From positions 1 to 64,000 of the forward strand of contig JBLKOP010000005.1 of the NCBI GenBank assembly GCA_047602905.1: a DNA stretch of 64,000 nucleotides. The letters run 5' to 3'. Source of the stretch: SKIA01 sp047602905. Its GTDB lineage: Archaea > Nanobdellota > Nanobdellia > Woesearchaeales > SKIA01. Position numbers and translations under genes: made by a program. A model generated the notes under the pieces. That model was not told the DNA's origin, ran no database searches, and saw only the letters and a program-made list of their open reading frames with translations. This document shows, in pieces, positions 28,121 through 36,212 of the stretch (positions within the stretch are counted from its first letter, which is position 1; every line of letters begins with the position of its first letter).

Positions 28121-28570
28121 TTATTCTGCTAAGTAACTGTATTGTTTTGGGTCGTACTTCCACGTACGAGGGACTTTTCCTGTTGCTACGTGGTGTTTTC
28201 GTAAGCGTTGAACTTTGCTTTCTGTTAGTCCAAGGCCTCTTTTTGCTGATCGGTCTTGCTGGTTTGTTTCTATGTGTTTGCGCAGAATTACTGCTTTTCG
28301 TACGAGGTTTCGTAAGTCTTCAGGAAGCTCAAGTGGTTTTGCTACTTCGTTATATATCTCTGTGAGTTTCTTTCCTGTGCTTGCTTTTACGTCAAGTACT
28401 CCGTGCTCGTCTCGCAGGAGGTTTCCTACTTGACTTGGGCTGTTGTTCTTTGCGAGTTCGGTGATGAGTTTCGTAATGGTTTTCTCATCAGGGCTCTTGT
28501 TAGGAAGGGGTCTTCCTGTTGGTCGTTGACTCTTCGCTTTTCCTCGTGTTCGTGCGTGCATTCGTGCCAT
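28121..28570 (-). CDS. rps15: Small ribosomal subunit protein uS15 (archaeal type)
   Basis: The 149-aa archaeal/eukaryotic-type S15 has the N-terminal extension MARMHARTRGKAKSQRP and the core VGNLLRDEHGV, then the helical part with LTESKVQRLRKHH, ending near WKYDPKQY. It binds the central domain of 16S rRNA. It is monocistronic with an unusually long leader of about 80 nt. Confidence 0.96.
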   Translation of the reverse strand: MARMHARTRGKAKSQRPTGRPLPNKSPDEKTITKLITELAKNNSPSQVGNLLRDEHGVLDVKASTGKKLTEIYNEVAKPLELPEDLRNLVRKAVILRKHIETNQQDRSAKRGLGLTESKVQRLRKHHVATGKVPRTWKYDPKQYSYLAE

Positions 28571-28686
28571 GGTATTGTATATGTTGTTCGAGGCTGATAA
28601 GAAGTGTTTCTTCCTCCAGCGAGTAACAGCTCCTCACCGTTACTCCTCTCGGTGTACGCAAGGAAAAACGGTGTTTCTTTATAAGT
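28571..28686 (-). promoter_or_regulatory. rps15 promoter and structured 5' leader
   Basis: A minus-strand TATA (CTTATAAAG, about 28677-28685) predicts a start near 28652, leaving a leader of about 80 nt when most genes here are leaderless. The leader has inverted repeat GAGTAAC/GTTACTC (28621-28627 with 28639-28645). A second pair CACCG/CGGTG (28635-28639 with 28650-28654) overlaps it, so the two hairpins exclude each other. Autoregulation by uS15 is a reasonable guess. Confidence 0.4.
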
Positions 28687-28753
28687 TCTTCTGTAGGTGT
28701 CACTGCTCAGGAAGCAAGAAGGTTTATAAAAGAGTCTTTTCAGTAATTCATGT

Positions 28754-29092
28754 ATGGCTGACGTAAAGTACCATACAGAACTCGCTACTTGGCAGAAATA
28801 CCTTATCGCACTTATTATGGTTGTCGTAATCGCTATTGCGAGTATGATTGCTGTCTCTGATGTTCTTGGTGTAGAAATACTTGGTTTGTTCGTGTGCATC
28901 GTTGGTGTACTGCTTCTTAGCTTAGCACTTGTTCGCACAAACGACGATTTATTACTTATTGCTCAGCACCCAACAAAAAAGGATATACAAATGATTATTA
29001 CGCACATGGCTACTGAGCGTTTTCAAATCATGCTTGCGTTGTTCTTACTCATCCTTGGTTTCTTATTGCAAATCGTAGGTGTTGTTTTCTAA
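28754..29092 (+). CDS. Small membrane protein, 112 aa
   Basis: Three to four hydrophobic segments are visible: about residues 15-37, 40-62 and 90-112. A short polar loop contains HPTKKD. No family is recognised. A clear TATA box (GGTTTATAAAAG, 28720-28731) lies 25-30 bp before the ATG. Confidence 0.7.
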   Translation: MADVKYHTELATWQKYLIALIMVVVIAIASMIAVSDVLGVEILGLFVCIVGVLLLSLALVRTNDDLLLIAQHPTKKDIQMIITHMATERFQIMLALFLLILGFLLQIVGVVF

Positions 29093-29126
29093 ACGCTTAT
29101 ATACGTTGTTAACACAAGTTTTTTTT

Positions 29127-29726
29127 ATGAGTCGTCTTGAAGAACAACTGCGTTTTCTTGAAGAAATTGATCAGTTCAAGAATGTTGAGCGAGTAATTCC
29201 GTTGCAAAACGGTCGTTTAGAAACGGATGCTGAGCACACATGGCATTTAGCGATGTTTTTGCTTGTTTTTGATAAGGACTTACCTGTAAGTCTTGATCGG
29301 ACAAAAATGTTTCGTCTTGCTTTGGTTCATGACTTAGCTGAGGTGTACGCGGGTGATCCGTTCGCGTTTGATACTGTGGGTCGAGTAGGTAAGGCTGATA
29401 AGGAGTTAGTTGCTGCGAAGAAACTGTTTTCTTTGCTTCCAAGCGATCTTTCTGAGGAGTTCTTGCAGTTGTTTCTTGAGTACGAGAATAAGTCTTCTGC
29501 TGAAGCTCGCGTAGTTAAGGCGTTTGATAAGTTGCAGCCGTTACTATCTCATTACTTAACACAAGGTCGTTTGTATCGTGATAAAGCGATTACTCAGGAG
29601 ATTGTTGAGGAGTATAACAAGCCGCATTTCGGGGAGTTTCGTGTTCTTGATGAGCTTAATAAGAAACTTATCGCTCTCTTAGCGCAGAGTGGCTCGTTTA
29701 GCTCGCAGAAACAAACGACTTTATGA
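29127..29726 (+). CDS. HD-domain hydrolase, YfbR/HDDC2-like 5'-nucleotidase
   Basis: The 199-aa protein has the HD pattern: His37 in DAEHTWHLA, His68-Asp69 in ALVHDLAEVYAGD, and a later Asp in KAFDKLQP. This resembles metal-dependent 5'-deoxynucleotidases such as YfbR and HDDC2, which dephosphorylate dNMPs. ATG 29127 is preferred to the upstream in-frame start because the TATA (CTTATATACG, about 29097) places transcription start near it. It overlaps the HAD gene by ATGA. Confidence 0.88.
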   Translation: MSRLEEQLRFLEEIDQFKNVERVIPLQNGRLETDAEHTWHLAMFLLVFDKDLPVSLDRTKMFRLALVHDLAEVYAGDPFAFDTVGRVGKADKELVAAKKLFSLLPSDLSEEFLQLFLEYENKSSAEARVVKAFDKLQPLLSHYLTQGRLYRDKAITQEIVEEYNKPHFGEFRVLDELNKKLIALLAQSGSFSSQKQTTL

Positions 29727-30352
29727 AACCGCTAATTCTTTTTGATTTTGATGGAACACTTGTTGATAGCACACAAGAAGTATTGTTTGTGGTTAATACG
29801 CTTCTAAAAAAGAGAGGTCTTAGTGAAGTTACTGCGCAAGAAGTAGCGACTACTCCTCTTGAAGCACTTGCTCGTAGTAGAGGAGTTGGTCGTTTTCGTG
29901 TGTTGTTATTCTTGCGCGAAGTGCAGCAGTTACTTATTAAGCGAAGCACTCCTGTTCCTGTTCACGAGCACATAAAGCAACTTCTTAACTCAGTTAGTGC
30001 GTACGTGGATGTGGGTATTGTTACTTCTAATTCTCTTGAGTACGTACACGCTGTTGTTAGCGAGGAGTTTCTTTCTCGTTTCGTGTGTGTCTTGCACGCA
30101 GGGTTGTTTACAAAAAACAAAGTTATTTCTCGTGTTCGTAAACAACGAGGGCTTTCTAAGAAGTACGTGTTGTACGTTGGTGATGAGTCTCGTGACGTGC
30201 ACGCTGCGAGAAGAGCAGGTGTTGATTGCTTAGCGGTTTCTTGGGGGCTACAAGGAGTTGATAGTTTGCTTGCTTCTCGGCCTGCTATGCTTGCTCAAAG
30301 TACTGAGGAAGCAATTCATCTTCTTAAGGCGTGGATTGCTTCACGTGGTTAA
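29723..30352 (+). CDS. HAD-superfamily phosphatase (phosphoglycolate-phosphatase-like)
   Basis: Motif I DFDGTLVDS carries the nucleophile Asp8 and acid/base Asp10. Motif II is VTSN, motif III a Lys in FTKNKV, motif IV GDESRDVHAA. The helical cap between motifs I and II is of the C1 type. The substrate is unknown; sharing an ATGA overlap with a deoxynucleotidase-like HD protein suggests phosphate-ester salvage. Confidence 0.9.
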   Translation: MKPLILFDFDGTLVDSTQEVLFVVNTLLKKRGLSEVTAQEVATTPLEALARSRGVGRFRVLLFLREVQQLLIKRSTPVPVHEHIKQLLNSVSAYVDVGIVTSNSLEYVHAVVSEEFLSRFVCVLHAGLFTKNKVISRVRKQRGLSKKYVLYVGDESRDVHAARRAGVDCLAVSWGLQGVDSLLASRPAMLAQSTEEAIHLLKAWIASRG

Positions 30353-30448
30353 GAACAAGTACATTGCGATACTTACTCCTAAAAAAAGCATTGCTCTTGC
30401 TACCCAAATGGCTATTTGAAAGTAGCGTACTTTGTCTTCAGCGTCCAT
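30341..30448 (-). CDS. 35-aa single-span membrane protein at the end of the A-ATPase operon
   Basis: The frame starts ATG at 30448, overlapping the last 11 bp of atpD, and stops TGA at 30341. It encodes a charged start MDAEDKVRYF followed by a hydrophobic helix (residues 11-34). Its position suggests an accessory or assembly peptide of the ATP synthase. It also overlaps the 3' end of the convergent HAD gene by 12 bp. Its small size leaves real doubt. Confidence 0.45.
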   Translation of the reverse strand: MDAEDKVRYFQIAIWVARAMLFLGVSIAMYLFLTT

Positions 30449-31049
30449 GTTCTTTGATGTGTTTGAGTCGAGTAAACTCTTCTCGTTCTCTTTCAGCAAG
30501 TTCTTGTGCTATCGTTTTTTGTGTGCTTTCTAGCTCTGGTATGTATATGTGCTCTAGCGCGTTTACTCGTCGCTTCGTTTTTCGTATCTCTTCAGCCAGT
30601 GCGTAAATGGTTTGTTCTATCTCCGCTAGTTTTACAAGTAAAGGAACTACTGTTTGGAATTGTTTTTGTGCTTGCATGACGTACTCGCTTATTCCTATAA
30701 GGCTCGCGTTGTGCTTGACTGCTTGTGTTTGTAACTCTAGTGCGTTTATGCGCACTCCCATCAAGTTCTTTTCTGTGTAGGTGGTAAGAAAGCTTTCTTG
30801 TGTGCTGTACGCTAAGCTTTTTACTCTGTTTACTCCGCTTACTGCTTGTGCTACGTGCAGTTGTGTATAGGCTTCTTGGAGTTGTTGTGTTACGTCACTT
30901 GCGAGTCGTTTGTATTCTTTTACGTAGCTAAAGAAGTGTTGTATGAGTGCGTCGCGTTTTTTTGTGAGGAGCTGGTGTCCTGTTGTTGCAAGCTTCTTTT
31001 TTTTCTTTACCGCAAGTAGTTCCATGCGGTTACTTGGTGGTCGGTTCAT
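30438..31049 (-). CDS. atpD: A-type ATP synthase subunit D (central stalk)
   Basis: The 203-aa protein is a long antiparallel coiled coil. The start MNRPPSNRMELLAVKKKKKLA and the end RRVNALEHIYIPELEST are typical of V/A-ATPase subunit D, the rotor shaft that turns inside the A3B3 head. Its start overlaps the atpB stop as ATGA. Confidence 0.93.
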   Translation of the reverse strand: MNRPPSNRMELLAVKKKKKLATTGHQLLTKKRDALIQHFFSYVKEYKRLASDVTQQLQEAYTQLHVAQAVSGVNRVKSLAYSTQESFLTTYTEKNLMGVRINALELQTQAVKHNASLIGISEYVMQAQKQFQTVVPLLVKLAEIEQTIYALAEEIRKTKRRVNALEHIYIPELESTQKTIAQELAEREREEFTRLKHIKEHGR

Positions 31050-32401
31050 TGTAGGTATTGTTGTACGTGTTCTTTCTTGACTTTTTTGAGTTCGTTTCTG
31101 GGCAGCATTGCGAGGAGTTGCCAGCCTATATCAAGAGTTTTTTGTATGTCTCGGTTACTGTTTGGTTGGTGGATGAATTCGTTCTCAAACGCTTCTGCAA
31201 AGCGCAAGTATTTCTTGTCGGTTTCTGAAAGACTGCTTTCTCCAACGACTGCCACGAGGTTTCGTAGCTCTACTCCTTGCGCGTAGCTTGCGTAGAGTTG
31301 ATCACTTACTCCTGCGTGGTCTGCTCGTGTCTTGCCTGCTCCTAGTCCGTTGTTCATGAGTCGCGAGAGACTTGGTAGCGGGTTGATTGGTGGGCTTATT
31401 CCTTTTTTGTGTAGTGCTTCGTCAAGAACGATTTGTCCTTCTGTGATGTATCCTGTCAGGTCGGGTATCGGGTGTGTTTTGTCTCCGCTTGGCATGCTAA
31501 TAATTGGTATTTGTGTTATGCTTCCTTTGCTTTCCTCTACCATTCCTGCTCGTTCGTACTGCGCTGCTAGGTCTGTGTACATGTACCCTGGGTATCCTCT
31601 TCTTCCCGGTATCTCTCCTCTTGCGCTACTAATTTCTCGTAGCGCTTCGCAGTAGTTGGTAAAGTCGGTGAGTACGACAAGTACGTGGTAGTCTTTCTCA
31701 AACGCTAAGTACTCTGCTGCTGTGAGCGCTGCTCTTGGGGTGAGTATTCGTTCTACTGAAGGATCACTTGCGGTGTTAAGAAACACGGCTGTTTTGTTCA
31801 TGGAGCCTGTTTCTTCAAATGTTTTAAGAAAATAGTCTGCTTCTTCGTTGGTTATTCCCATTGCTGCAAATACTACTGCGAATTTCTCGCCAGCTATTTG
31901 TGCGTGCTTAACAATTTCTGCTGCTAGTTCGTTGTGCGGGAGTCCTGCTTGGCTGAAAATAGGCAGTTTTTGTCCTCGCACTAAGGTGTTCATGCAGTCT
32001 ATCGTGCTTATTCCTGTTTGTACGAAGCTGTCCGGGTTTGTTCTTGCTGCTGGGTTTATTGCGCTTCCGTTCATGTCGCGGTAGTCTTCTGGTGCGTACG
32101 CGTCGGTGCTTGTGGGTCTTCCTAGTCCGTCAAACACTACTCCTAGCATGTCTTCACTTACTCCCATAAGCGCTGGTTTTGTGCTGAACTGTACTTGTGC
32201 TGTTTTATCCACTCCTCTTGGTGAGTCAAAGAGCTGCACTACTACTTTGTCCTCGCTTGCTTGTAGTACTTGCCCAAGTATTTCTCTGTCTTCTACGCGT
32301 ACCGTGCACAGCTCTGCGTAGCTTACTTCTTTGGTTTTTTCTACTACGAGTAGTGGTCCTTTGATGCTGCTTATGGTTTTGTACCACGGGTTTGTGCTCA
32401 T
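31046..32401 (-). CDS. atpB: A-type ATP synthase subunit B (non-catalytic nucleotide-binding)
   Basis: At 451 aa it has normal length. It shows DCMNTLVRGQKLPIFS and AAMGITNEEADYF in place of a Walker A loop, and the conserved LPSLSRLMNNG. It alternates with subunit A in the hexameric head. ATGA overlaps join it to atpA and atpD. Confidence 0.96.
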   Translation of the reverse strand: MSTNPWYKTISSIKGPLLVVEKTKEVSYAELCTVRVEDREILGQVLQASEDKVVVQLFDSPRGVDKTAQVQFSTKPALMGVSEDMLGVVFDGLGRPTSTDAYAPEDYRDMNGSAINPAARTNPDSFVQTGISTIDCMNTLVRGQKLPIFSQAGLPHNELAAEIVKHAQIAGEKFAVVFAAMGITNEEADYFLKTFEETGSMNKTAVFLNTASDPSVERILTPRAALTAAEYLAFEKDYHVLVVLTDFTNYCEALREISSARGEIPGRRGYPGYMYTDLAAQYERAGMVEESKGSITQIPIISMPSGDKTHPIPDLTGYITEGQIVLDEALHKKGISPPINPLPSLSRLMNNGLGAGKTRADHAGVSDQLYASYAQGVELRNLVAVVGESSLSETDKKYLRFAEAFENEFIHQPNSNRDIQKTLDIGWQLLAMLPRNELKKVKKEHVQQYLQ

Positions 32402-34134
32402 CGGCTCTCCTCCACTGACTCAGTTATTATTGTGCGTATACGTTTGGTGAGTTCTTTAGCGTTGTTTGTGTATTCGTTGTTTGGGGTGTATTTGAGTTCT
32501 GCTATCATGGTGGTTGCTTTGCTTGCTCGTAGCTTCTCTAAGTTTACTCGTTCTATTTCTTGCATGATTGCTTCTTTGTACGCAAAGATTGCTTGCATCA
32601 TGTAAAAACTTTTTTGTGCTGGGCAGAACGTGTCTTCTTCGTGAAAAGCGTTTTGTTGTAGGTAGTCTTCGCGAATAAGTTTTGCTATAAATAGCGTTAC
32701 TTGTTCTTTTTTTGGTAGAGCATCTACTCCTACGAGCTGCACGATTTCTTGTAGCTCGCTTTCTTCTTGTAGTAGCTGCGCTGCTTCTTTGCGGTACTTG
32801 CTCCAGTTCTCGTTAATGTTTTTATCAAACCACTCGTCTAGAATGGTTGTGTATAGGCTGTAGCTTTTTAGCCAGTTAATACTTGGAAAGTGCCTTTTGT
32901 CTGCTAGGTTTGCGTCTAGTGCCCAGAAGCTTCTGGTGAGTCGCAACGTATTCTGCGTTACTGGCTCACTAAAGTCTCCTCCTGCTGGGCTTACCGCTCC
33001 TACTATGGTTACGCTTCCTATGTCGTTGTTTAGTGTCTCTACTATTCCTGCTCGTTCATAGAACTCTGCGAGTTTTTTGCTAAGGTACGCTGGGTATCCT
33101 TCTTCTCCTGGGAGTTCTTCTAGTCGTCCACTGATTTCTCTCATTGCTTCAGCCCATCTGCTTGTGCTGTCTGCCATGAGTGCTACGCTGTATCCTTGGT
33201 CTCGAAAGTACTCTGCTATGGTTATTCCTGTGTATATGCTTGCTTCTCTTGCTGCTACTGGCATGTTGCTGGTGTTTGCTATGAGTACTGTTCGGTTCAT
33301 TAATGGGTTGCCGCTTTTTGGGTCTTCTAGGTGCGGGAATTCTCGTAGTACTTCTGTCATTTCGTTTCCTCGCTCTCCACAACCGATGTATACGATGATT
33401 TCTGCGTCACTCCACTTAGCAAATTGTTGCTGACTTACCGTTTTTCCTGCCCCGAACGGTCCTGGTATTGCTGCCGCTCCTCCTTTTGCTACTGGGTATA
33501 AGAAGTCGAGTACTCGTGTTCCGCTGATGAGTGGTTTGGTGGTTCTTTCTCGTTTCTTGTAGGGTCTGGGTATTCGTACAGGCCATCGTTGTTTCATAGT
33601 AATGGTTTCCTCACCTACTTGTGCTATTGGTTCTTCTACGGTGTAGTCTCCTTCGTTGATGCTTGTAAGTTTTCCTTTTGTTCCTGGTGGTGCGAGGATG
33701 TAGTGTTTTATCGTCTCGTTTTCTTGCACCCATCCGATGCGTTCTCCGGCAAGGATTTCTTCTCCTTCTTCTCGTAAGGGGGTGAAGTGCCATTTCTTTT
33801 CTTGGTTTAGCGCTGCTGCTCTACTTCCTCGTGCTATGAAAATTCCTTGTTGTTCTTTAAGTACGTCTAGTGGTCTTTGTGTTCCGTCATACACTGATGA
33901 AAGAATTCCTGGTCCTAGCTCTACGCTTAGTGCTTCTTGGGTGTTAGTTATTTTTTCTCCTGGTCGTAGCATGGTTGTTTCTTCATAGACTTGTATGATG
34001 GTTGTTTCTTCTCGTACCTCAATGATTTCTCCTAGGAGTTCTTCTTCTCCTACGAGTACTACGTCGTTTATGGCTCCTTGTATGTCTGCGTGTATTACTG
34101 GTCCGGATATGTTTGTTATTCTTCCTTGTTTCAT
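32398..34134 (-). CDS. atpA: A-type ATP synthase catalytic subunit A
   Basis: The 578-aa protein holds the beta-barrel, the A-type non-homologous insert, Walker A GPFGAGKT and ALMADSTSRWAEAMREISGR with PGEEGYPAYL. The typical PSINWLKSYS follows. No intein is present, although this subunit is a classic intein site in archaea. It is the catalytic, ATP-synthesising subunit. Confidence 0.97.
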   Translation of the reverse strand: MKQGRITNISGPVIHADIQGAINDVVLVGEEELLGEIIEVREETTIIQVYEETTMLRPGEKITNTQEALSVELGPGILSSVYDGTQRPLDVLKEQQGIFIARGSRAAALNQEKKWHFTPLREEGEEILAGERIGWVQENETIKHYILAPPGTKGKLTSINEGDYTVEEPIAQVGEETITMKQRWPVRIPRPYKKRERTTKPLISGTRVLDFLYPVAKGGAAAIPGPFGAGKTVSQQQFAKWSDAEIIVYIGCGERGNEMTEVLREFPHLEDPKSGNPLMNRTVLIANTSNMPVAAREASIYTGITIAEYFRDQGYSVALMADSTSRWAEAMREISGRLEELPGEEGYPAYLSKKLAEFYERAGIVETLNNDIGSVTIVGAVSPAGGDFSEPVTQNTLRLTRSFWALDANLADKRHFPSINWLKSYSLYTTILDEWFDKNINENWSKYRKEAAQLLQEESELQEIVQLVGVDALPKKEQVTLFIAKLIREDYLQQNAFHEEDTFCPAQKSFYMMQAIFAYKEAIMQEIERVNLEKLRASKATTMIAELKYTPNNEYTNNAKELTKRIRTIITESVEESR

Positions 34135-34409
34135 AGCTGTACTCCTAGTAGTTCTTTGGTTAGTGCGTTTATTGCTTCTTGGGTTGTTGTGTTCTTCTCT
34201 GGTATTTCAATAATCATTGTCTTGGTTTCTTGTAGGTGTTCTCGTAGGCTGCTTGGTATGATGAGTACTTGTACTCCTCTTCTCTCAAGTTCTTGCTGTG
34301 CTTCTTGAACGATTGTTTTGTCTGCGTTGGGAGGGATTTCTTGTAGGTGTTCTATTCCTGTTAGTCCAAAGCCTATTACGTCGTCTTGGTAGCCAATAAT
34401 TCCTATCAT
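34131..34409 (-). CDS. atpF: A-type ATP synthase subunit F
   Basis: The 92-aa protein opens MIGIIGYQDDVIGFGLTGI, the typical Rossmann-like start of V/A-ATPase subunit F. It binds the central stalk with subunit D. The order C-F-A-B-D is conserved in archaeal operons. ATGA overlaps on both sides. Confidence 0.9.
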   Translation of the reverse strand: MIGIIGYQDDVIGFGLTGIEHLQEIPPNADKTIVQEAQQELERRGVQVLIIPSSLREHLQETKTMIIEIPEKNTTTQEAINALTKELLGVQL

Positions 34410-35437
34410 GTAGCGAGTACCTCGCGTATTTCTTCTGTGTTAAAGCCGTGGTGTTTCATTTTTAGAAGTATAATGGTGTTTCTTGTTGTGATGCTTTGTA
34501 TAGCTACGAGTCCTATCGTGCTTGCTGGACTGAGTGGTTCTTTCTTTAAGAGCTTTTGTGCGTATGCCCAAAGGTTTTTTTGCATGTCTCGCTCGAGTTG
34601 CTCTGCTGTGCTTGCCGTAGTTATGTATCCGTGTTTGTTTGTTAGGCTTGTGAGTTGTTCTACGTTCATGCTTGTTTGTAGTTCTGTAAGAGGAATTTTT
34701 CCTCCTGGTATAGTTGCTTCTTCGTTCTTGTTAATGAGTGCTATGTTGTGTGTGTCTATGAGTCGTTTCACGTATCCTCTGCTGTTTGGTTCGTTGGCTG
34801 TTGAGAGGAGTTTTTTGAAGTAGAATAAGTCGAGTTCTTTCTCGAAGCTTTCTAGTTGGTGTTCTTGGATTTCTTCGTAGTGCTTAGCAAGTATTTCTTG
34901 GTAGACAGTGTTTTTTAGTTCGTTGCGTAGGTCTTGTAGGCTGTGTTCTTTTCTGCTAATAAAGTCTTTAGAGAAGAGTCTTGTTTGGTGTAGTACGTCG
35001 TGAGTTACGCTTCCGGTGGTTGCTAGGCTTCTTGTTACTGTTTCTATATCTAGGATGTCGTACTTGGCAAGTATTGCTTCTATGAACTTCTTGGTTTCTT
35101 GTGGGCTTATTCGGCGTATCTTCTCAAGCTGGGTGATGAGTTGTTCTCGTAGAGCTGTTTCTAACTTTGAGAAGCTTAGGTCTGCTGCGTAGTACTTGCT
35201 GAGTTCTGGGTAGTGTTTCTCGAGTTGTATGATGATGTCGTTGTAGCTTCTTGGTGCGAGTTCTAGAAGTTCTTGGTTTGTTGGTAGCTTTGCTTTCATT
35301 GCTCGTACGCGAGCGTTGGGGTAGCTGTACGGGTATACTTTGCTTACGATAATCGCTACTGGTATGAGCGCGAGTATTCCTGCTATGAGTACTCCCCATA
35401 CTACGAGCAGTGCTTGGTCTGTTATTGTTTCAAGCAT
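34406..35437 (-). CDS. atpC: A-type ATP synthase subunit C with an N-terminal membrane helix
   Basis: The 343-aa protein matches the helical V/A-ATPase C/d family that sits on the rotor ring (YPYSYPNARVRAMKAKLP, NSRGYVKRLIDTHNI, TIPGGKIP). Unusually, residues about 8-33 form a hydrophobic segment that looks like a true membrane helix; typical archaeal C subunits are soluble. It overlaps atpE by 16 bp. Confidence 0.9.
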   Translation of the reverse strand: MLETITDQALLVVWGVLIAGILALIPVAIIVSKVYPYSYPNARVRAMKAKLPTNQELLELAPRSYNDIIIQLEKHYPELSKYYAADLSFSKLETALREQLITQLEKIRRISPQETKKFIEAILAKYDILDIETVTRSLATTGSVTHDVLHQTRLFSKDFISRKEHSLQDLRNELKNTVYQEILAKHYEEIQEHQLESFEKELDLFYFKKLLSTANEPNSRGYVKRLIDTHNIALINKNEEATIPGGKIPLTELQTSMNVEQLTSLTNKHGYITTASTAEQLERDMQKNLWAYAQKLLKKEPLSPASTIGLVAIQSITTRNTIILLKMKHHGFNTEEIREVLAT

Positions 35438-35946
35438 TTCTTTACCTCTTTTTGTACTTGTTGGATGATTCTTCTTTCTTGCTCTCGCAGATAGTCTTGT
35501 AGGCTGTACTCGATAAGGAGTTCTTGTGTGTTTGCTTGTACGAGAAGTTTTTTTGTGTCCTCATGGTATTCTGCGTTGCTGAGTTGTTGTTTTTGTACTT
35601 CTTCTTGTACTGTTGTTCTTAGCCACTGCATGGTTTTGTTTGTTTCTTCTTCTCGTATCTTGTTTTCTTCTCTTACAAGCACTTCTGCTACGAGTTCTTC
35701 TATTGCTGCGTTTATTTCTTTGTTTGCGCTTGCTTGTGCTATTGCTATTTGTTTTTTGCTTTGCTCACTTGCTTGTTTTTTGCTTGCTGTTAACATGTTG
35801 GTTTCTTCTGTTTTTGCTTGCATCAAGTATTCTTTTGTGAGTGCTTCTGCCTCTGTCTGTGCTTGTTTGTTTATTTGTTGTATTGCTTGCTCGTAGCGCT
35901 CTTTTAAGTGCTTGTTGAGCAGTGCTTCGTTGTTAGCTACCTGCAT
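35422..35946 (-). CDS. atpE: A-type ATP synthase subunit E (peripheral stalk)
   Basis: The 174-aa protein has a long Gln/Glu/Lys-rich N-terminal coiled coil and a small C-terminal domain, as in subunit E. With subunit H it forms the peripheral stalk. The family match rests mainly on architecture and its operon place between atpK and atpC. Confidence 0.8.
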   Translation of the reverse strand: MQVANNEALLNKHLKERYEQAIQQINKQAQTEAEALTKEYLMQAKTEETNMLTASKKQASEQSKKQIAIAQASANKEINAAIEELVAEVLVREENKIREEETNKTMQWLRTTVQEEVQKQQLSNAEYHEDTKKLLVQANTQELLIEYSLQDYLREQERRIIQQVQKEVKKCLKQ

Positions 35947-35981
35947 TGTGTGTTTTCTGTTTTTCTTAGCGGTTGTTCTCT

Positions 35982-36212
35982 TTATGCTGCGAATACGAAT
36001 AACAAGATGATTGCTATTACGAATCCGTAGATTGCTTGTGTTTCAGGAAGTGCTGCGAAAACAAGCATTTTTGCGAGTAATTTCTCGTTTTCTGCTGTTG
36101 CTCCTGCTGCTGCGCTGCTGGCGAGTCCTTGACCAATTCCTGATCCTAGGCCTGCAAATCCAATTGCTATTCCTGCTCCTATTGCGATGAGTCCGCTGGT
36201 AATGTCTACCAT
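35982..36212 (-). CDS. atpK: A-type ATP synthase rotor-ring subunit K/c with Na+-type site
   Basis: The 76-aa protein is a two-helix hairpin. Helix 1 has GIGQG (Gln28); helix 2 has LPETQAIYG (Glu57, Thr58, Tyr62). Gln, Glu, Ser/Thr and Tyr at these places are the ligands of Na+-binding c rings such as Ilyobacter, so Na+ rather than H+ coupling is predicted. It shares one base with the atpI stop. Confidence 0.93.
   Translation of the reverse strand: MVDITSGLIAIGAGIAIGFAGLGSGIGQGLASSAAAGATAENEKLLAKMLVFAALPETQAIYGFVIAIILLFVFAA

Noticed and set aside
28426..28938. Minus-strand frame covering the rps15 leader and the neighbouring gene
   Set aside because: It overlaps uS15 out of frame and is antisense to the membrane protein gene; no start signals or homology.
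33149..33382. Minus-strand frame inside atpA and other frames antisense to or overlapping the ATPase operon
   Set aside because: All are shadows of well-supported ATPase genes with no independent signals.
32398..34134. Possible intein in atpA
   Set aside because: The protein has normal length and uninterrupted motifs around the P-loop.
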